Positions 13,501-26,092 of a DNA stretch of 64,000 nt are shown here, one piece after another. Position numbers and translations under genes: made by a program. The stretch covers positions 16,252,501 through 16,316,500 of the forward strand of contig OY720097.1 of assembly GCA_963082875.1 (NCBI GenBank). Direction: 5' to 3'. The notes under the pieces were generated by a model, which saw only the letters and a program-made list of their open reading frames with translations, ran no database searches and had not been told where the DNA came from. The number at the start of each line of letters is the position of its first letter. The stretch's first letter is position 1. The DNA comes from Corella eumyota (Eukaryota; Chordata; Ascidiacea; Phlebobranchia; Corellidae).

Positions 13501-16500
13501 TAAAGTTTATGTTTAATATCTTGTTTAAAGTTTTAAAGCAAATGCCTTGTGTGGTAATATTTTTAAGATCGGATCTTCCATTATAATTATAGCCTGTAGT
13601 GTTTTTATAAGATCAAAAATCATCTTTATAACAAAGACTGGCGATTTTATCTGTAAACATAAAATATAGAGTTCCTTAGTCTGCTTTTTGTTGTGGTGTT
13701 TTAACTAAAGTAATGTTTATTATTTGAACCGCTGAAGCCGAGCATTTAATAGCTTGTTACAAACCACGCTTACAGCCTTAACATAAATATGTAAAAACAG
13801 TTATGAAAATGTCAAGATACATGTTAGTAACCTAAGATCAATAAAAATGTGTTCTATTAAAATGTAAAGGTCACATTCACTACACTTGTTTTTTGGGGGG
13901 GTTTTAAAATTATTAAATTGTGATACTGTTTGTAATAAGATCCTTAAATAGGTTACAACTCGACCTTACAGTGTGCTTGTTAAAGTAACATATATTCATA
14001 TTCCGGCGATTATTTTGAAGCAGTTGTGGAACTTTAAAAAAAATTATTCTTTAAAATTGGGAATTAAAAAAAAAATTATTATAAAAAGAACTGTAAAAAA
14101 TATAGTGTCTTTGTATATTTATAAACTGTATTTTTATCTTTTTTTATGACCTTGTTGCGAAGAACTCTAAAACTTCAACATTAAAAATGATTTTCTCTTA
14201 TATTTAACAGGGAAAGCCAGAGGAACAACCCCAACAACTGTGTTGTCTTACTCCGATTACATTAGTCGCCCAGACGATCACAACAGCCTTATCAGGTGAC
14301 TTAAATTCTTATGTTTTGCCCTTGTTTTGTCGACTAGGTGTACTTAAAACGTGTAAATTTTCCGGTAGGATTACCCAGCCTGTTCGGGTATTAAGTAAAT
14401 CTTGTTATGTAGGGGCAATTACACTTTATTAAAAGCTACAGGATCCCTTAACACCTAGCCTGTCGAACCAAACTATATTTAATGTACTGAAACGAAAAAT
14501 AAAATACAAGCGTTTTCTTATGACAATTTTTTGCTGGAGTAACACCATTTATTTGTAGGTTTGAGATTGGAGAGTCTATTAAGTATTGCCCAGTGGTGAT
14601 TATCGACGATTCGTTGTACGAAACCGACGAAGAATTTACCGTTCGACTTTCCTCGCCCATGGGTGGCAGGTTAGGGGACTTCCCTGAAACCGAGGTCTTG
14701 ATATCAGCAGATGACGACGACGGTAAGAATGGTTTCTATAAATAAGAAAGGTTTCTAAAAATTAATACAAGGGGGCAGTTGAATTATTTTTTTATTCTGT
14801 GAGTCAAATATAGTTTTAGTAATTGTTTTCTGCTATTTGTTTTTGTCTTCGGGTATTTTTTTGCCTTTTTTCAATTTTTTTGGGTTTGTGAAATTTGTTT
14901 TCATATATTAAACAAGCAAAATTTTTTAAGGTTTAGCGGATAATAATTGGCGGGATTTATTCGTAGTTAAAAATATACTCGGATTAGATTAAATCCTGTC
15001 TTAATGGCTAAGATCAGGTACATGGTGACTCGGTTAACGTCACAATGCCACTCTTATCTCGTCACAAAGGCACCCTGCTTTTTGATGACGTCATCACAGG
15101 GGCAAGAGACGCCCGTTTGCCGCGACTGACAATAAACTTCAAGTTTGCGGCAATTTCTTAAAATTAAAAAAAGTTTTAAAAAAAAGTACATTTTTTTCTA
15201 ATTTTTAAAAAAATATTTTTTATATCCAATATTTAGGGTTATCAATGATATCTATTAAGTTATAATTGCCGGGTTTTAGGTATAAAGGGTAGGGTTTCAT
15301 TTTTTTGCTTTTTATGTTTGTTATTTCAAGGAAACTAATGCGATTTGAGTCTTGATTAAAATATGCAGGGATATAATATAAGGGGAGGTCTAGACGTAAA
15401 TTAAGGGCGCGCCCTTGTGATAATGATCTGTTAAAAATATGTAAAGCTTGGTTCTTTTTTTTGTTAAAATACTTCAAAATAAAACTGTTTTGAGGGGTCA
15501 CTAACAAAAAAATAAATCTTTTTTCACTGAAATTTGTTTCTCAAAAATTTATTTTTTATTTTAGAACCACTTTTTTACTTTGACCAAGAATCTTATGAAG
15601 TTGACGAGAGTGCTGGTCACGTTGAAGTCCGAGTGTGGCGAACCGGAACCGACCTAACACAAACAGCTTCGATAACTGTCCAATCACGAAAGAGCGAACC
15701 CGAATCTGCCTCTGGTAAGGATTTTTAATTGTTTAGAATAAATTAGAAAATAAATTTAATTTTTAATATATTTTTTTTCAGTTTGGTTCAAAATATTCAA
15801 AATGGGTTATTGATATTCAAAATGGGTTATTGATATCCATTTTGAAAATGGGTTATTGATGGGTTATGAAAATGGGTTATTGGTTCAAAATGGGTTATTG
15901 ATATCTTTTTTATCTTTTTGTTTACATAAATAATATAGATTTGGCTAAAATTTTATTTTTTTAATTACTATTTAATTATTTTTGGTTGTTGACCCTTATA
16001 AACATTTGTTTTAAAGTTTTGCACTATTTCCGAAACATATACATCATTACATGACCAATTTTAACAAAACAAGTATTTTTTATGTTATTGGACATAACAA
16101 GACCACCCAAACTTAAAACTTTTTAAATCCTTGTAATTTTTCGGACACTTATGCCGTTGTAATTTAGAAGTCAAAGGTTAAAACTAATGTAAACTTTTTC
16201 AAGTAAAAATCAAACTTTAAAATGCCCGATTATAACGGATAACTTAAACATAGTCGTTTAAGGATAACTAAAGTTTAAACAATAATCTCAAAAAGTGTTG
16301 TATATAATTATGATTTAACCGCAAAATTAGTTGCCTAAGATTTTTGTACAAGTAACATCATGGGAAAATATACAAGTCTTTAATATTATAAATGCTGTAA
16401 GTTCTATTGCAAATTAAAGTATTAGACAAAACGTATATACCACAAATCGTTAGTTAAAACACACATGGTTGATTTTATTCCTTCTTTAATTTGATCGTTG

Positions 16501-19500
16501 GATCTGTACATCTTGATATATTTTTATTTTTACATTACTTTATTATTATAACTCTGTTAAAATAAGTAAGTGCTGATTGATTTAACTTTAGCTGACGTTT
16601 TGTCAAGTTAAATTTGTTTTCTTAATAACAACCACACAGGTGTTGAAACATTATAAAGGTTGCTAATTTGACCCGTAAATAAACGATTTAAAGAAGTTTT
16701 AATTCAAAGAACTTTGTCGCCGTTAATCGATTATTTTAGCGAGAAATTGAATCAATTAATGACAACTGTCTCGAATTTCGAAAAATGATTTTTAAAAACA
16801 AATTTTAACAAAGTAATGCTTTAATTGGAATTAAGAATATTTGTTATTTTAAAAATAATTGTTAGTCATTTATTGGCGCCGCTTTTGCTTAAATGATTAA
16901 TTTTTTTTAAACAAAGTGTCTAGACCGCATTTTAACAACTACCACTATCAGATCACTCCATATTTAAAATATAATTAACGTCCAAATTATCATAAACAAA
17001 CACTATTTAGTTATCGGTCAGTCTATCTAAAGTCAGCATAATTCTTTAAATTGTCTAAATATTGTTTTAACACCTGTTTTATGCTGATAGTTAAGTCGAA
17101 TTTTGTTTTGTTTAAATAAGTAAACAGTCATTACGCTTAATTGGGATTACGGGTTTTCGATCGTCGTTGACACGAAACGAGTCGTTAGGTGGCAGTGATG
17201 CGTTTACTATAAAAACTTTTCAAACGCTCGTACAAATTACTCAAACTAGAAAAAATGGTCACGTGGTCTTTTGTAAGGCAAGTATGGTAATGGTCACGTG
17301 GTCACGTGACAGTGAACAACGTGTGGCTGGCCTAAGTCAACACTTACATGCAAAATTAAGCATAAAACAAACAAACTAACTTCAAAATTCTTCAGGATTG
17401 ATTGCTTTTAAGTAATGAAGTAACTGTTATTACGCATTCATGCCTAGATAGTTAAGCGCCTCAGACATTTAAAAGTTTGTCACTACTTTTGTAAAATTCA
17501 ATTGATTTATGGTGTTATATGTAGTAACGTACTAAATATGAAGGATTTGGTACAAAATGATTACTTTATATAAAAATCATTAAAAAAAAAACAATTTTTT
17601 GTTCAGCAAACGACGATTACGTTGGGATCAGTCGAACTTTAGAATTTGCACCAGGTATTACCATGCAGAACGTTAAAGTTGTTATATTGGATGATTTGGG
17701 CAGCCCGGTGTTGGAAGGAATTGAAACGTTTGATCTTGTGCTGAGAATGCCAGTCGGAGCGAGTTTGGGCGAACCCAACAAAGCTCAGATTATTGTCAAC
17801 GATACTGTGTCTGACTGTAAGTAATTTTAAAAACTTGTTTTAAATAATTAAACTTATGAATTTTGTAAAAAGGCTTCTGAAAATATAACATTTTTATTAA
17901 TTTAGTTTAAAACAATAACATGCTATATTGTCGTTCATATTTTTTAAGTTTTTTTTTCTATTATAGTACCACTCATGCAATTCCAAAAGTCAGAGTACGA
18001 GGTAAAGGAAAATAATGGATCTGTAACAGCTATGATTGTGCGTAGTGGGGACCTCTCACAGACAAGTGCAGTAAGATGTTACACCCGGCAGATGACAGCT
18101 GAGGTGATGATGGATTATGCTGAACGGCCAAACACTGACGCCTCACTTGTGCATTTTGAACCAGGTAACATTGTGCAAGTATATATATAGGTAAAATGCG
18201 TAAAACTAAGTTTAACTAGAAAAAAGCTTTGATAGTTGTTTTAGCAATTACGTTTACATTTACTGCGTCCAAAGTTTTTTAACATTACAATCAATATCAA
18301 TTCAACTGACAATTTCTCTCAATGTTTTATTGGTTAAAAAGCATAACAGTCTTTAAAAATACTTTTTCAGGGGGTTTACATATGTCTGTGGTTTAGATTT
18401 TTATAGTTGTTTTCAAAACAATTTTATCCGATTTGGAGACATTTTAATTTTGACAGATCTTATTTTTGTCTGGGTTGTGAGAAAAATCGAAATCTAACCG
18501 CTTTTTAAATTTTTTTTATGATCCGATTATTTTGTTTTTAAAACAAATTTAACAAGTTTTCATTGTGAAAACCGCAGTTAAGTTATCGATTAATCTTTTG
18601 AGCCTAAAAGGTTATTATAGCGCGGTTTTTATGTTAGTTTTAGTAAATAGTTTCTTGTCCATTTATAAGCTCTTAATTTTATTAAGATTGATCATGACTT
18701 ATATAGGGCTAACTTGACTTCTCTAATCCAATAATGACAATATAGAAGTTATTTTGTTTCTAAAAAAAATTATAAAATTAATAGAAATTATCTAATTTTT
18801 TTAAAAGTATGTTTTATTTTATTACATGTTTAGTTTTACTGAAAATTAGATCTATCTTTTTTCATTAATTTATCCGAACCTTCTATAAAATTAACCTAGT
18901 AAATATTAGATTTGTATAATTTAAGCTTAACAAATTAAAATGCAAACTAATTAAAAAAAAAGTTTAACTGTTTAAATTTTAATTATTTTAGGTCAATCTG
19001 AAGCAAGATGTTCGGTCGCGATCGAGAACGACGGTCTCCATGAGGAACCCGAACAATTCCGACTTGTGCTCGGTACACCATCCAGTAGTAGTGCAGAACA
19101 GGCTCGTGTCGGTGAATTGGACGAAACGATAATCGCTATAAATGACGAAGCCGACGGTAAGTCTTTAGTTTTAAGTTAAAGTTAGGCAATATATAATATT
19201 AAAATATTTTGACATTCAACAATTTTTTCAAATTAAATTTGGTTTGTTATTACAATAATCCAGTAAAACTGTGTTGTTTAATCTTTAAAGTACTTTGTGG
19301 TGCAAGTTATTTTCTTGAAGGTTAATTTGTTTAACTAAGAAGCTATTCCCAAGCAATTAACTTCAATTACAATTCTTGAAAGTATTGAATATCTTGATAA
19401 AACATTTAATTTTCACCTATCAAAAATCTTAAAGAATTTTGTTAATTTCTTTCCATGATGGATAGAACAGACAGAACAAATACACAGTTAATCTATAAAA

Positions 19501-22500
19501 ACAAACATATTTGCTCAACATGTCTGATCGCTAACTAAGCGCTGAAACATATCTGTATAATGAGTTTTCTTAGTAATTCTATTCGAAAATTAAGAACCAC
19601 TAGCTAACAGACCTTATAGATCTAAAAGCTTATCTATCAACTGTTTCGTTTAGCAAACATCAAGACTTGAACGTTATTTTGACACCCTTGCCATTTAAGA
19701 CCCACCACAAACGTTAACTAATGATGCATTTTTTAGTTTGAAGTATATCAATTATGGTTAAACAGATTGGGGTTAAGAAATGTTAATTTGTTTTCAACAA
19801 ATTAATACTAAATAAAAGAAAATTAACTAACTTGCCCTAACAACCTTATCCAGTAACGTACACCATCAGACATGTCAATCAAAAAAAAGGAATTTGTAAA
19901 AACTTTGCAACTATATCTTAAACTACCTTTATAAATTAAAAAAAAACAATTTTTTAAAGTTTTTTTTTTTGAATTTTAACAGAACCTGTCATCGAGTTTG
20001 CGCAGACGACATTTGAAATCACAGAACCTGTGAGCGACGATGACGTAGCACTCGTGAGAATTCCTGTCGTAAGACGAGGTGATTTGAACGAAGAATCTGC
20101 GGTGAGAATTTACACGAAAGATGGCAACGCACAATCTGGAAAAGATTACAATCCAGTCAGTAGAGGTAAGTACACAACTTCAAAACTTTTGTTTTATTGT
20201 TAAAGTTAAGTACATTTCATCTTGGAAAGCATTAAAAGTCAATATTGCAAACACTTTGCTACTCTAACATTTGAATCAGTTTACAAGAAACTTTATTTAA
20301 TAATTTCACTTACCCTTATTGCAAATTTATTTTAGTGTTGAAGTTTGCTAAGGACGTGTCTGAGATTGTGGTTGAGATTGAAGTTTTGTTCGACGAGGAA
20401 AAGGAAATAAGAGAATCTTTCACCGTTAGATTAAACCCTGATGAAAATATGGTTGCTGAACTAGGGGTATTTAACTGTTTCTAACTAAATATAGGGTTTA
20501 TATATCTGTTTGTAGGACTTTGTATACTTGGTTTTATTTTTAATGCTTCCTTGGAAACTTAAATCTCTTGAGCAAATATATAGAGAATGCTAAGAAAATA
20601 AACTTGTATATAAAACCTTTTCTAACGATCTATAAAAAAAATTTTTAAGTTTTTTTTAGTCCTAAAACATTTATTATGTTTATAATGTTGTTGACTAATC
20701 CTTTATTATTTGGTAAATTTTTATTTTGTTTTTTTAGGAAAAACGTGCAATTATCTACATTAACCAACAACGAATCCTTGCTGACGTCACGTTCCCATCG
20801 AAACCAGATGTAGTGTCATTGTTAGATTATGATGACATGGATAATGCACCGAAAGGTCCATCACCGGGTTACCCTGTCATCTGTATTTCTGTAAGAAAAA
20901 TTAACATTTTAATTTTCTAAATAATATATAAGATTTCGGCTCATTTAAACTTGTTGGTTTGGTTAATATGTGCTGGTAGGCACTGATAAAACAACACTTG
21001 TGACTTTGAGTAACTTATAATTGTATTTTTTCAGCCTTGCAATCCTAAACACAGCAACTTTGCTGAAGTTTCTTCTATTTGTGAAAGTGAAGGTTTGGAC
21101 GATAAAGCTACTCAATTCAGGTAAGTTCTATTTTGTAAAGCCAAAATTTAAAAAAATACTGCTTATACAAGGAGATTGTACTTAAAAAACTATTCCCATT
21201 TCACAAACTTGATATATTATTATTATTTAGATGGCTTGTAGCGGCTGCAAGCGGTAGCGACAGTGTTACAAACCCACTGCAAGAAGTTGCACAGAACACG
21301 TTTTTCACTGACACCAATCAAATAACATTGGATAGCATTTACTTTAAATCTGGCAGCAGAATTGCATGTGTGGCAAGAGCCGTAAATAATAATGGAGATG
21401 TGGGGTTGGAGGCGACTTCAGAGCCAGTAACAGGTTTGTTTTTTAAATGTAATATATAAAAGATTTTAAGCAAACATTGTTAAATTGTCAGTTTAATAGT
21501 ATTGCTGTTTTGATCAATAGTATTTTTAGGTATTAAAAATCTTATAAATCTGTTGCTTTATAGTAAGTGGCAAGAGCGATATCTGTCCATCTCGTATCCC
21601 TGGTTCTGTTGGAGCCGAACCATTTTCAGCCAAGATAAGGTATACCGGTCCTGCCGACTCCACCCATCCTAATTTGATCAAGATTTCGATATCAATGCCA
21701 CACATTGATGGTATGCTGCCTGCTATCAGTACAAGGCAGTTGAGCAATTTTGAAATAACATTAAGCAACGATGGAATGAGAGCTGCAAATCACAGGTGAA
21801 GTTAAATTTTGTTGTTATCTAAATTTTACTGTGGGGATTTTCTAGATTTGTTATGTAATAGAAATTATATTTATGTTGCGTAAAACTTTTTTTGTCTGGA
21901 AAACTAAATATTTTTTGACAGACTTTGTCTATGCAAATAGCTTAAATCCTATTATATTGTTTAATGGTTTGATGGTTTGGCATAATTACGGCAATAACAT
22001 TTAAACAAGAATTAACACTGACCTTTATCTCTTAGATGTTCGAACATAATAAATTTTGACGAATGGTCTACCCAGTATGGTTTCCTTACTGAAGCCACGA
22101 GAAATCCCAACATTATTGGCGAGACTTATCCCTATCAATTTGACGCAGACATCAGAGGAAATAATACACTGCGTTTTTACAGGTAATCTTGTTTTTAAAA
22201 TACACAACCTGAAGAGTCAAGGGTTGGGTTACGCCATGCGAAAATTTAAATTTTTATGCTTGCATTTTTGAGGCGGGACCATTTTCGCGGCAGTCCAATT
22301 TTTTAATAATTAAATTGAAACTCCTGAAGAATAATTGACAAATTGCAGACAGTTATTTAAATTAATATGTTTACATTCATTCAAAAAAGCTGTATAATCT
22401 AATAAAAACACGTTAGTTAGTATTGGTTACCAATCAAGTATGGTAGAAAATTTAACGCTAAATACTTTTAGAAATTTGAACTTGGAAGCTTGCTTGTGGG

Positions 22501-25500
22501 AGTTTACAACTTATTTTGACATGTCTGAGCTGTTGAGTGAATGTGGTGGAAGTATTGGAACTGATGGACAGGTAATTTAAAGTTGCAACTAAATTAATTT
22601 AAATGTAATTTAACGTATTAAATAATGTAACCAATTGCCTAATACTATTACGATTATTTTTATCTTTATTTATATATTTAAAATGGAGTTCGGGTAATTA
22701 CTCTTGTTATTTTAAACAATGTAAAGTTTCGACACTGTCTAGCCTATTGTTTTCTTATTTCCAAGAATTTATTTTCTCCTAAACACGAAACAGTCTTTTA
22801 AGTCATATTTTGATATAAATTCTTTGAGATTTTAATCCAATTTACACCCAAATACAAGATCTCCAACACTTTACATTCCTGTGGTTTTTCCACTTTTCTC
22901 ATCTCTTCTTGGCTGCGGTAATAAGTATCTTCTTACCCTTAAACGTGATCTTTGTGTGTTCACACTAACACAGTAATTTGTTTACAGTATTTAACGGCTT
23001 TTTTGATATAGTAATTAGGCAGTCTACCCTTCAGACGTTTAATGATTTGGTTATTTCGAAACGTCTCCTGAAATGTTTTGATCTGTAATTTAATTCCAGT
23101 TTAATATTTTGGGTTCTATTTTTAACCCAATTTTTTCAGACATATTTAACATATTTTAAACTGGTAAAAAATACCTGAAAAATTAAAAGATTTTGCAAGA
23201 AAAAGCTTGTTTGAATTACACTAACTGTTAAATATCAAATTAATATATCAAAAACTATAGCTAGAAAAAAAATATTGTCAAAATGTTTTTATCTATATTT
23301 ATAGATCTTAAACGCTGTTCAATCTTACGTGTCTCTCCGTGTGCCACTCTACGTTTCCTATATTTTCCACTCTCCTGTTGCTTCAGGGTGGCAACATTTC
23401 GATCAACAGACCGAACTTCGACTTACTTTCGTGTACGATACCGCCATCTTGTGGGAGCAGGGTATTGGGACCCCTCCCGAGTCTGACTTACAAGGTAAAT
23501 TTTATCATCAAGGCTTAAGTTTATGATTACTTTTTGCTTTTTTTATAATTTTTTTTACTTAAATATTTTTCATATTTATTAAGGTTACCTCTACCCTACC
23601 AGTATGCGAATCCGTGACGATGGTAGGTTGGTTGTGAACTTCAGAACCGAGGCTCGATTCCGTGGTCAGTTTGTACCCGAACATGCCGCTTCTGAGGATG
23701 TGGCAATGGTTATGAGCTCAAGTCACCCAGAACTGCAGATGTCACTAAATTTGATTAGGAGTGAGGCGACTTATAACAACCCCGAGCAAAAATGGTCGTT
23801 TGTTTCTGATTACGCGGTAAGTTATTGGTTTTTAAATTGAGAAACATTAAACATAACAATTATTATCAATGTTGGGTCCAATTATAATTAAGTGATTTTG
23901 TTATCTACTTTCAGGTACGCGATTACTCAGGTACTTATACGATCAAACTCATCCCTTGCACGACACCTGCCGGCGAATCTTACACTATTCCAATTGTTTG
24001 TAATCCTAGACAACCGATCTCGTTTGACATGGACATCAGATTCCAACAGGTTTTTATGCTTTATTATATCAAAATTTGGTTTGGAATAAAATAACAAAAA
24101 AATAAAATGCCTATTCTACTATAGAGCTTTTTATGGTAAATTTGAAACTATAAATCCTTTTTTGTAACTTTAGGTCAGTGACCCGGTCGCAGCAGAATTT
24201 AGTTTGGACACCAACTTTTATCTTTTAAGTAAGAAGTCGCTTTATTTAAGTGATGGTTCCATGGGATTTGGAGAGGACAGCGATGTAGCTTTTGCTGAAG
24301 GTAAATATATTTTAACGTTCAAATTATAAGCAATAGTCTTTTAAAAGCTTCAAGTAGAGATTTATAAACCTATAATTCTTATTTGTAAAGGTGCCGAAAT
24401 ATTTGGACGGGTTTTAGTCGACCCAGTACAAAACTTGGGTAGTTCGTTCGATGCCAGCATTGAGAAAGTATTTTTATGTAGTGGAAGGGACGGGTATGTA
24501 CCTAAATACAACCCAGAAAACAATGAGTACGGTTGCCTAGCCGATACACCCAATCTACGGGAGCAATTTAAAGTCTTGGTATGTTAAAATTGGGTCTTAG
24601 TGCTTATATGTAAAAGTAGCCTAAAATATTTCAAGGTGTTTTAAAATTAACCCAAATATTTAATATTTAGGACAAGGAACAACCAGACACTCAAGCTACG
24701 GAAGCCAACAACGTTAAGTTTAATGCCAAGTTAGCACTTGATGACGCAGAATCTCTTCCCATTGTTCGACAACCTGGCACCGATGGTTTCCGCATGGATT
24801 CGGCTCCTTTGTTCACGGTAAATTTTGTGTTATTTTAACATAGCAAGATCTGGATTAATTGCAACCTATTGTCAGAATGAATTGATAAAGATATGGCTAA
24901 TTGGTTGTAGTGAAAAAATGCTTCTAAAAGTACGGGGCATGTTTTTTTAAAGATTGTTATAACTACTTTATTCACTAAGTTTGATTACTTGGGGTATAGG
25001 ATAGTGCAATGATTTATATATTGACAGTTTGCAAAGGTTTGATAAATTCAATAAATTAAAAAAAAAAAAAAAAAAATTCAATAAATTTAAACCTGTTTTT
25101 TTTAACACGATGTTTTTTTTTAGTAGATTGATCTGTATCATTCTGAATTGATGAGTTGAAATAATTATAATGATTTGTTTGTTTATGGGACGATAATCTA
25201 TATTATAACTACTTGTTTGTGTTAAAGATAGTTTAGTTTAAATTAAACTTGGTTGAGGAGTCATGGTAGCTTATTTGATTTAAACAAATTAAAACTTAAA
25301 TACATATTATATTATTTATCAGTTCATTTCACTTGCACTTGTCTGAGTAATGAATAGTTTTAACGCAAGCTTGGTAAACATGGAATTCGCAAATTTGATT
25401 TAATGTATTGCTCTGTTAAAGAATGTGGGTATTACTATTAATTTGCTAAGCAACATTTGTTTATAGCCACATTTTACTCTTTTGTTTTGCTTTAATAATT

Positions 25501-26092
25501 GATTTACTTTAATTAAGAAATTACTCAAAGCAGATTAATTGAATTTATCATAATTTAAGTAACTATTCTTTTATAGGTTACGGTCGGAAGAGAATGGTAC
25601 ATGCATGCCATTTACACAGTTAAGGCAACAGATCAACGTAAGCGAAGATCGACACTTTTCTCTTACCATTCACTAATTCGTTCATCTGACATGCATGCTA
25701 GAAAAAAGAGAGCAGCTGAATTAGCTGAAAATATTGGCGAAGAGTTTGGAAGAGGTACCCAAATGATGCACATCACACTTAACAAGGCAGCACCAAGGCA
25801 AAGTCTTGACGTCGAGCCTGGGACAGAATATGAAAGCGAAGAGGGTGAAAGCAGCGAGTTCCCGCTGCTGGCAATTGTTATTGCTGGGTGCGGCGCTCTT
25901 GTCATTATCGTAGTGATTGTCGCTGTGGTTCTAGTTAAACGTAGAAAGGAGCCAGTTGCAAAAGACACTACGAAAAAGGGGAAATACACTGGGGGGAAAC
26001 ATATTGTTAAGAGGAAAAAGGGCGCCGGCGCTCGCACAGCGAACTCAGTTCGAAGCAGCAGTGGGTATAGTAGTTCAGACGCCGAGGTTTAA
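1576..26092 (+). CDS. FREM2: FREM2/FRAS1-like extracellular matrix protein, 3' part (partial)
   Basis: FREM2 and FRAS1 are basement-membrane proteins that join epithelium to mesenchyme. Thirty exons in continuous phase give the last 1784 residues: 1576-1743, 2218-2358, 2530-2736, 2914-3417, 4923-5012, 12248-12394, 12636-12754, 12986-13097, 13341-13466, 14211-14295, 14559-14722, 15565-15714, 17607-17816, 17967-18164, 18992-19156, 19983-20165, 20336-20466, 20738-20890, 21035-21120, 21231-21433, 21564-21795, 22036-22182, 22472-22571, 23305-23494, 23584-23816, 23915-24049, 24174-24300, 24391-24578, 24671-24817, 25577-26092. The first five hold CSPG-type repeats ([14 protein letters not shown]); 12248-20890 hold five Calx-beta domains, the number in FRAS1 and FREM2; then comes a long C-terminal ectodomain ([28 protein letters not shown]). 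A hydrophobic span at about 25858-25935 precedes a basic tail ending DAEV. The ectodomain resembles vertebrate FREM2 as I recall it. FRAS1 cannot be excluded because the N-terminus lies upstream of the window. Confidence 0.88.
3797..3842. repeat. Perfect 23-bp tandem duplication
   Basis: Two adjacent identical copies of a 23-base unit starting CCAAATTATGCTGGC lie at 3797-3819 and 3820-3842. They are inside the FREM2-like intron at 3418-4922, where I see nothing else. The identity of the copies suggests a recent duplication. Confidence 0.9.
5013..12247 (+). other. Largest intron of the FREM2-like gene (7.2 kb)
   Basis: This stretch separates the last CSPG-type exon from the first Calx-beta exon and keeps phase 1 across the gap. 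It holds no exon I can defend. Open stretches, the longest at 11536-12024, lack domain signatures and exon-like flanks. It contains GTCACGTGAC at 5334-5343, a duplicated 14-mer ATGGATCGACCTGA near 5936-5968, and a CRE/E-box cluster at 10161-10203. Its size relative to the other introns makes it a reasonable place for cis-regulatory DNA. Confidence 0.6.
10161..10203. promoter_or_regulatory. CRE/E-box cluster in the large intron
   Basis: GTGACGTCAC at 10161-10170 is a palindromic CRE. CACGTG follows at 10180-10185, and GTCACGTGAC at 10194-10203. Order and spacing resemble the cluster at 931-960: the two CACGTG cores start 16 bases apart here and 17 there. Function is inferred. Confidence 0.4.
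15787..15905. repeat. Five-copy minisatellite (AAAATGGGTTATTG)
   Basis: Five imperfectly spaced copies of AAAATGGGTTATTG, joined by short GATATT/GATATC-like linkers, fill this part of the FREM2-like intron at 15715-17606. The unit is about 20 bases. It begins about 75 bases after the preceding exon. The rest of that intron holds only the CACGTG cluster at 17260-17310. Confidence 0.85.
17260..17310. promoter_or_regulatory. Triple CACGTG cluster in an intron
   Basis: CACGTG occurs at 17260-17265, 17295-17300 and 17303-17308, the last within GTCACGTGAC at 17301-17310. Each is preceded by GGT or GT, so extended GTCACGTG half-sites are repeated in the same orientation. It lies about 300 bases before the exon at 17607. 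A role as a bHLH-Zip binding region is inferred. Confidence 0.4.

Noticed and set aside
25059-25076. Poly-A run as a retrocopy or SINE tail
   Set aside because: It is a bare homopolymer in an intron with no element head and no flanking duplication.
25663-26037. 124-codon minus-strand frame opposite the last FREM2-like exon
   Set aside because: It is the antisense shadow of a real coding exon whose sense frame carries the membrane helix and phase continuity.
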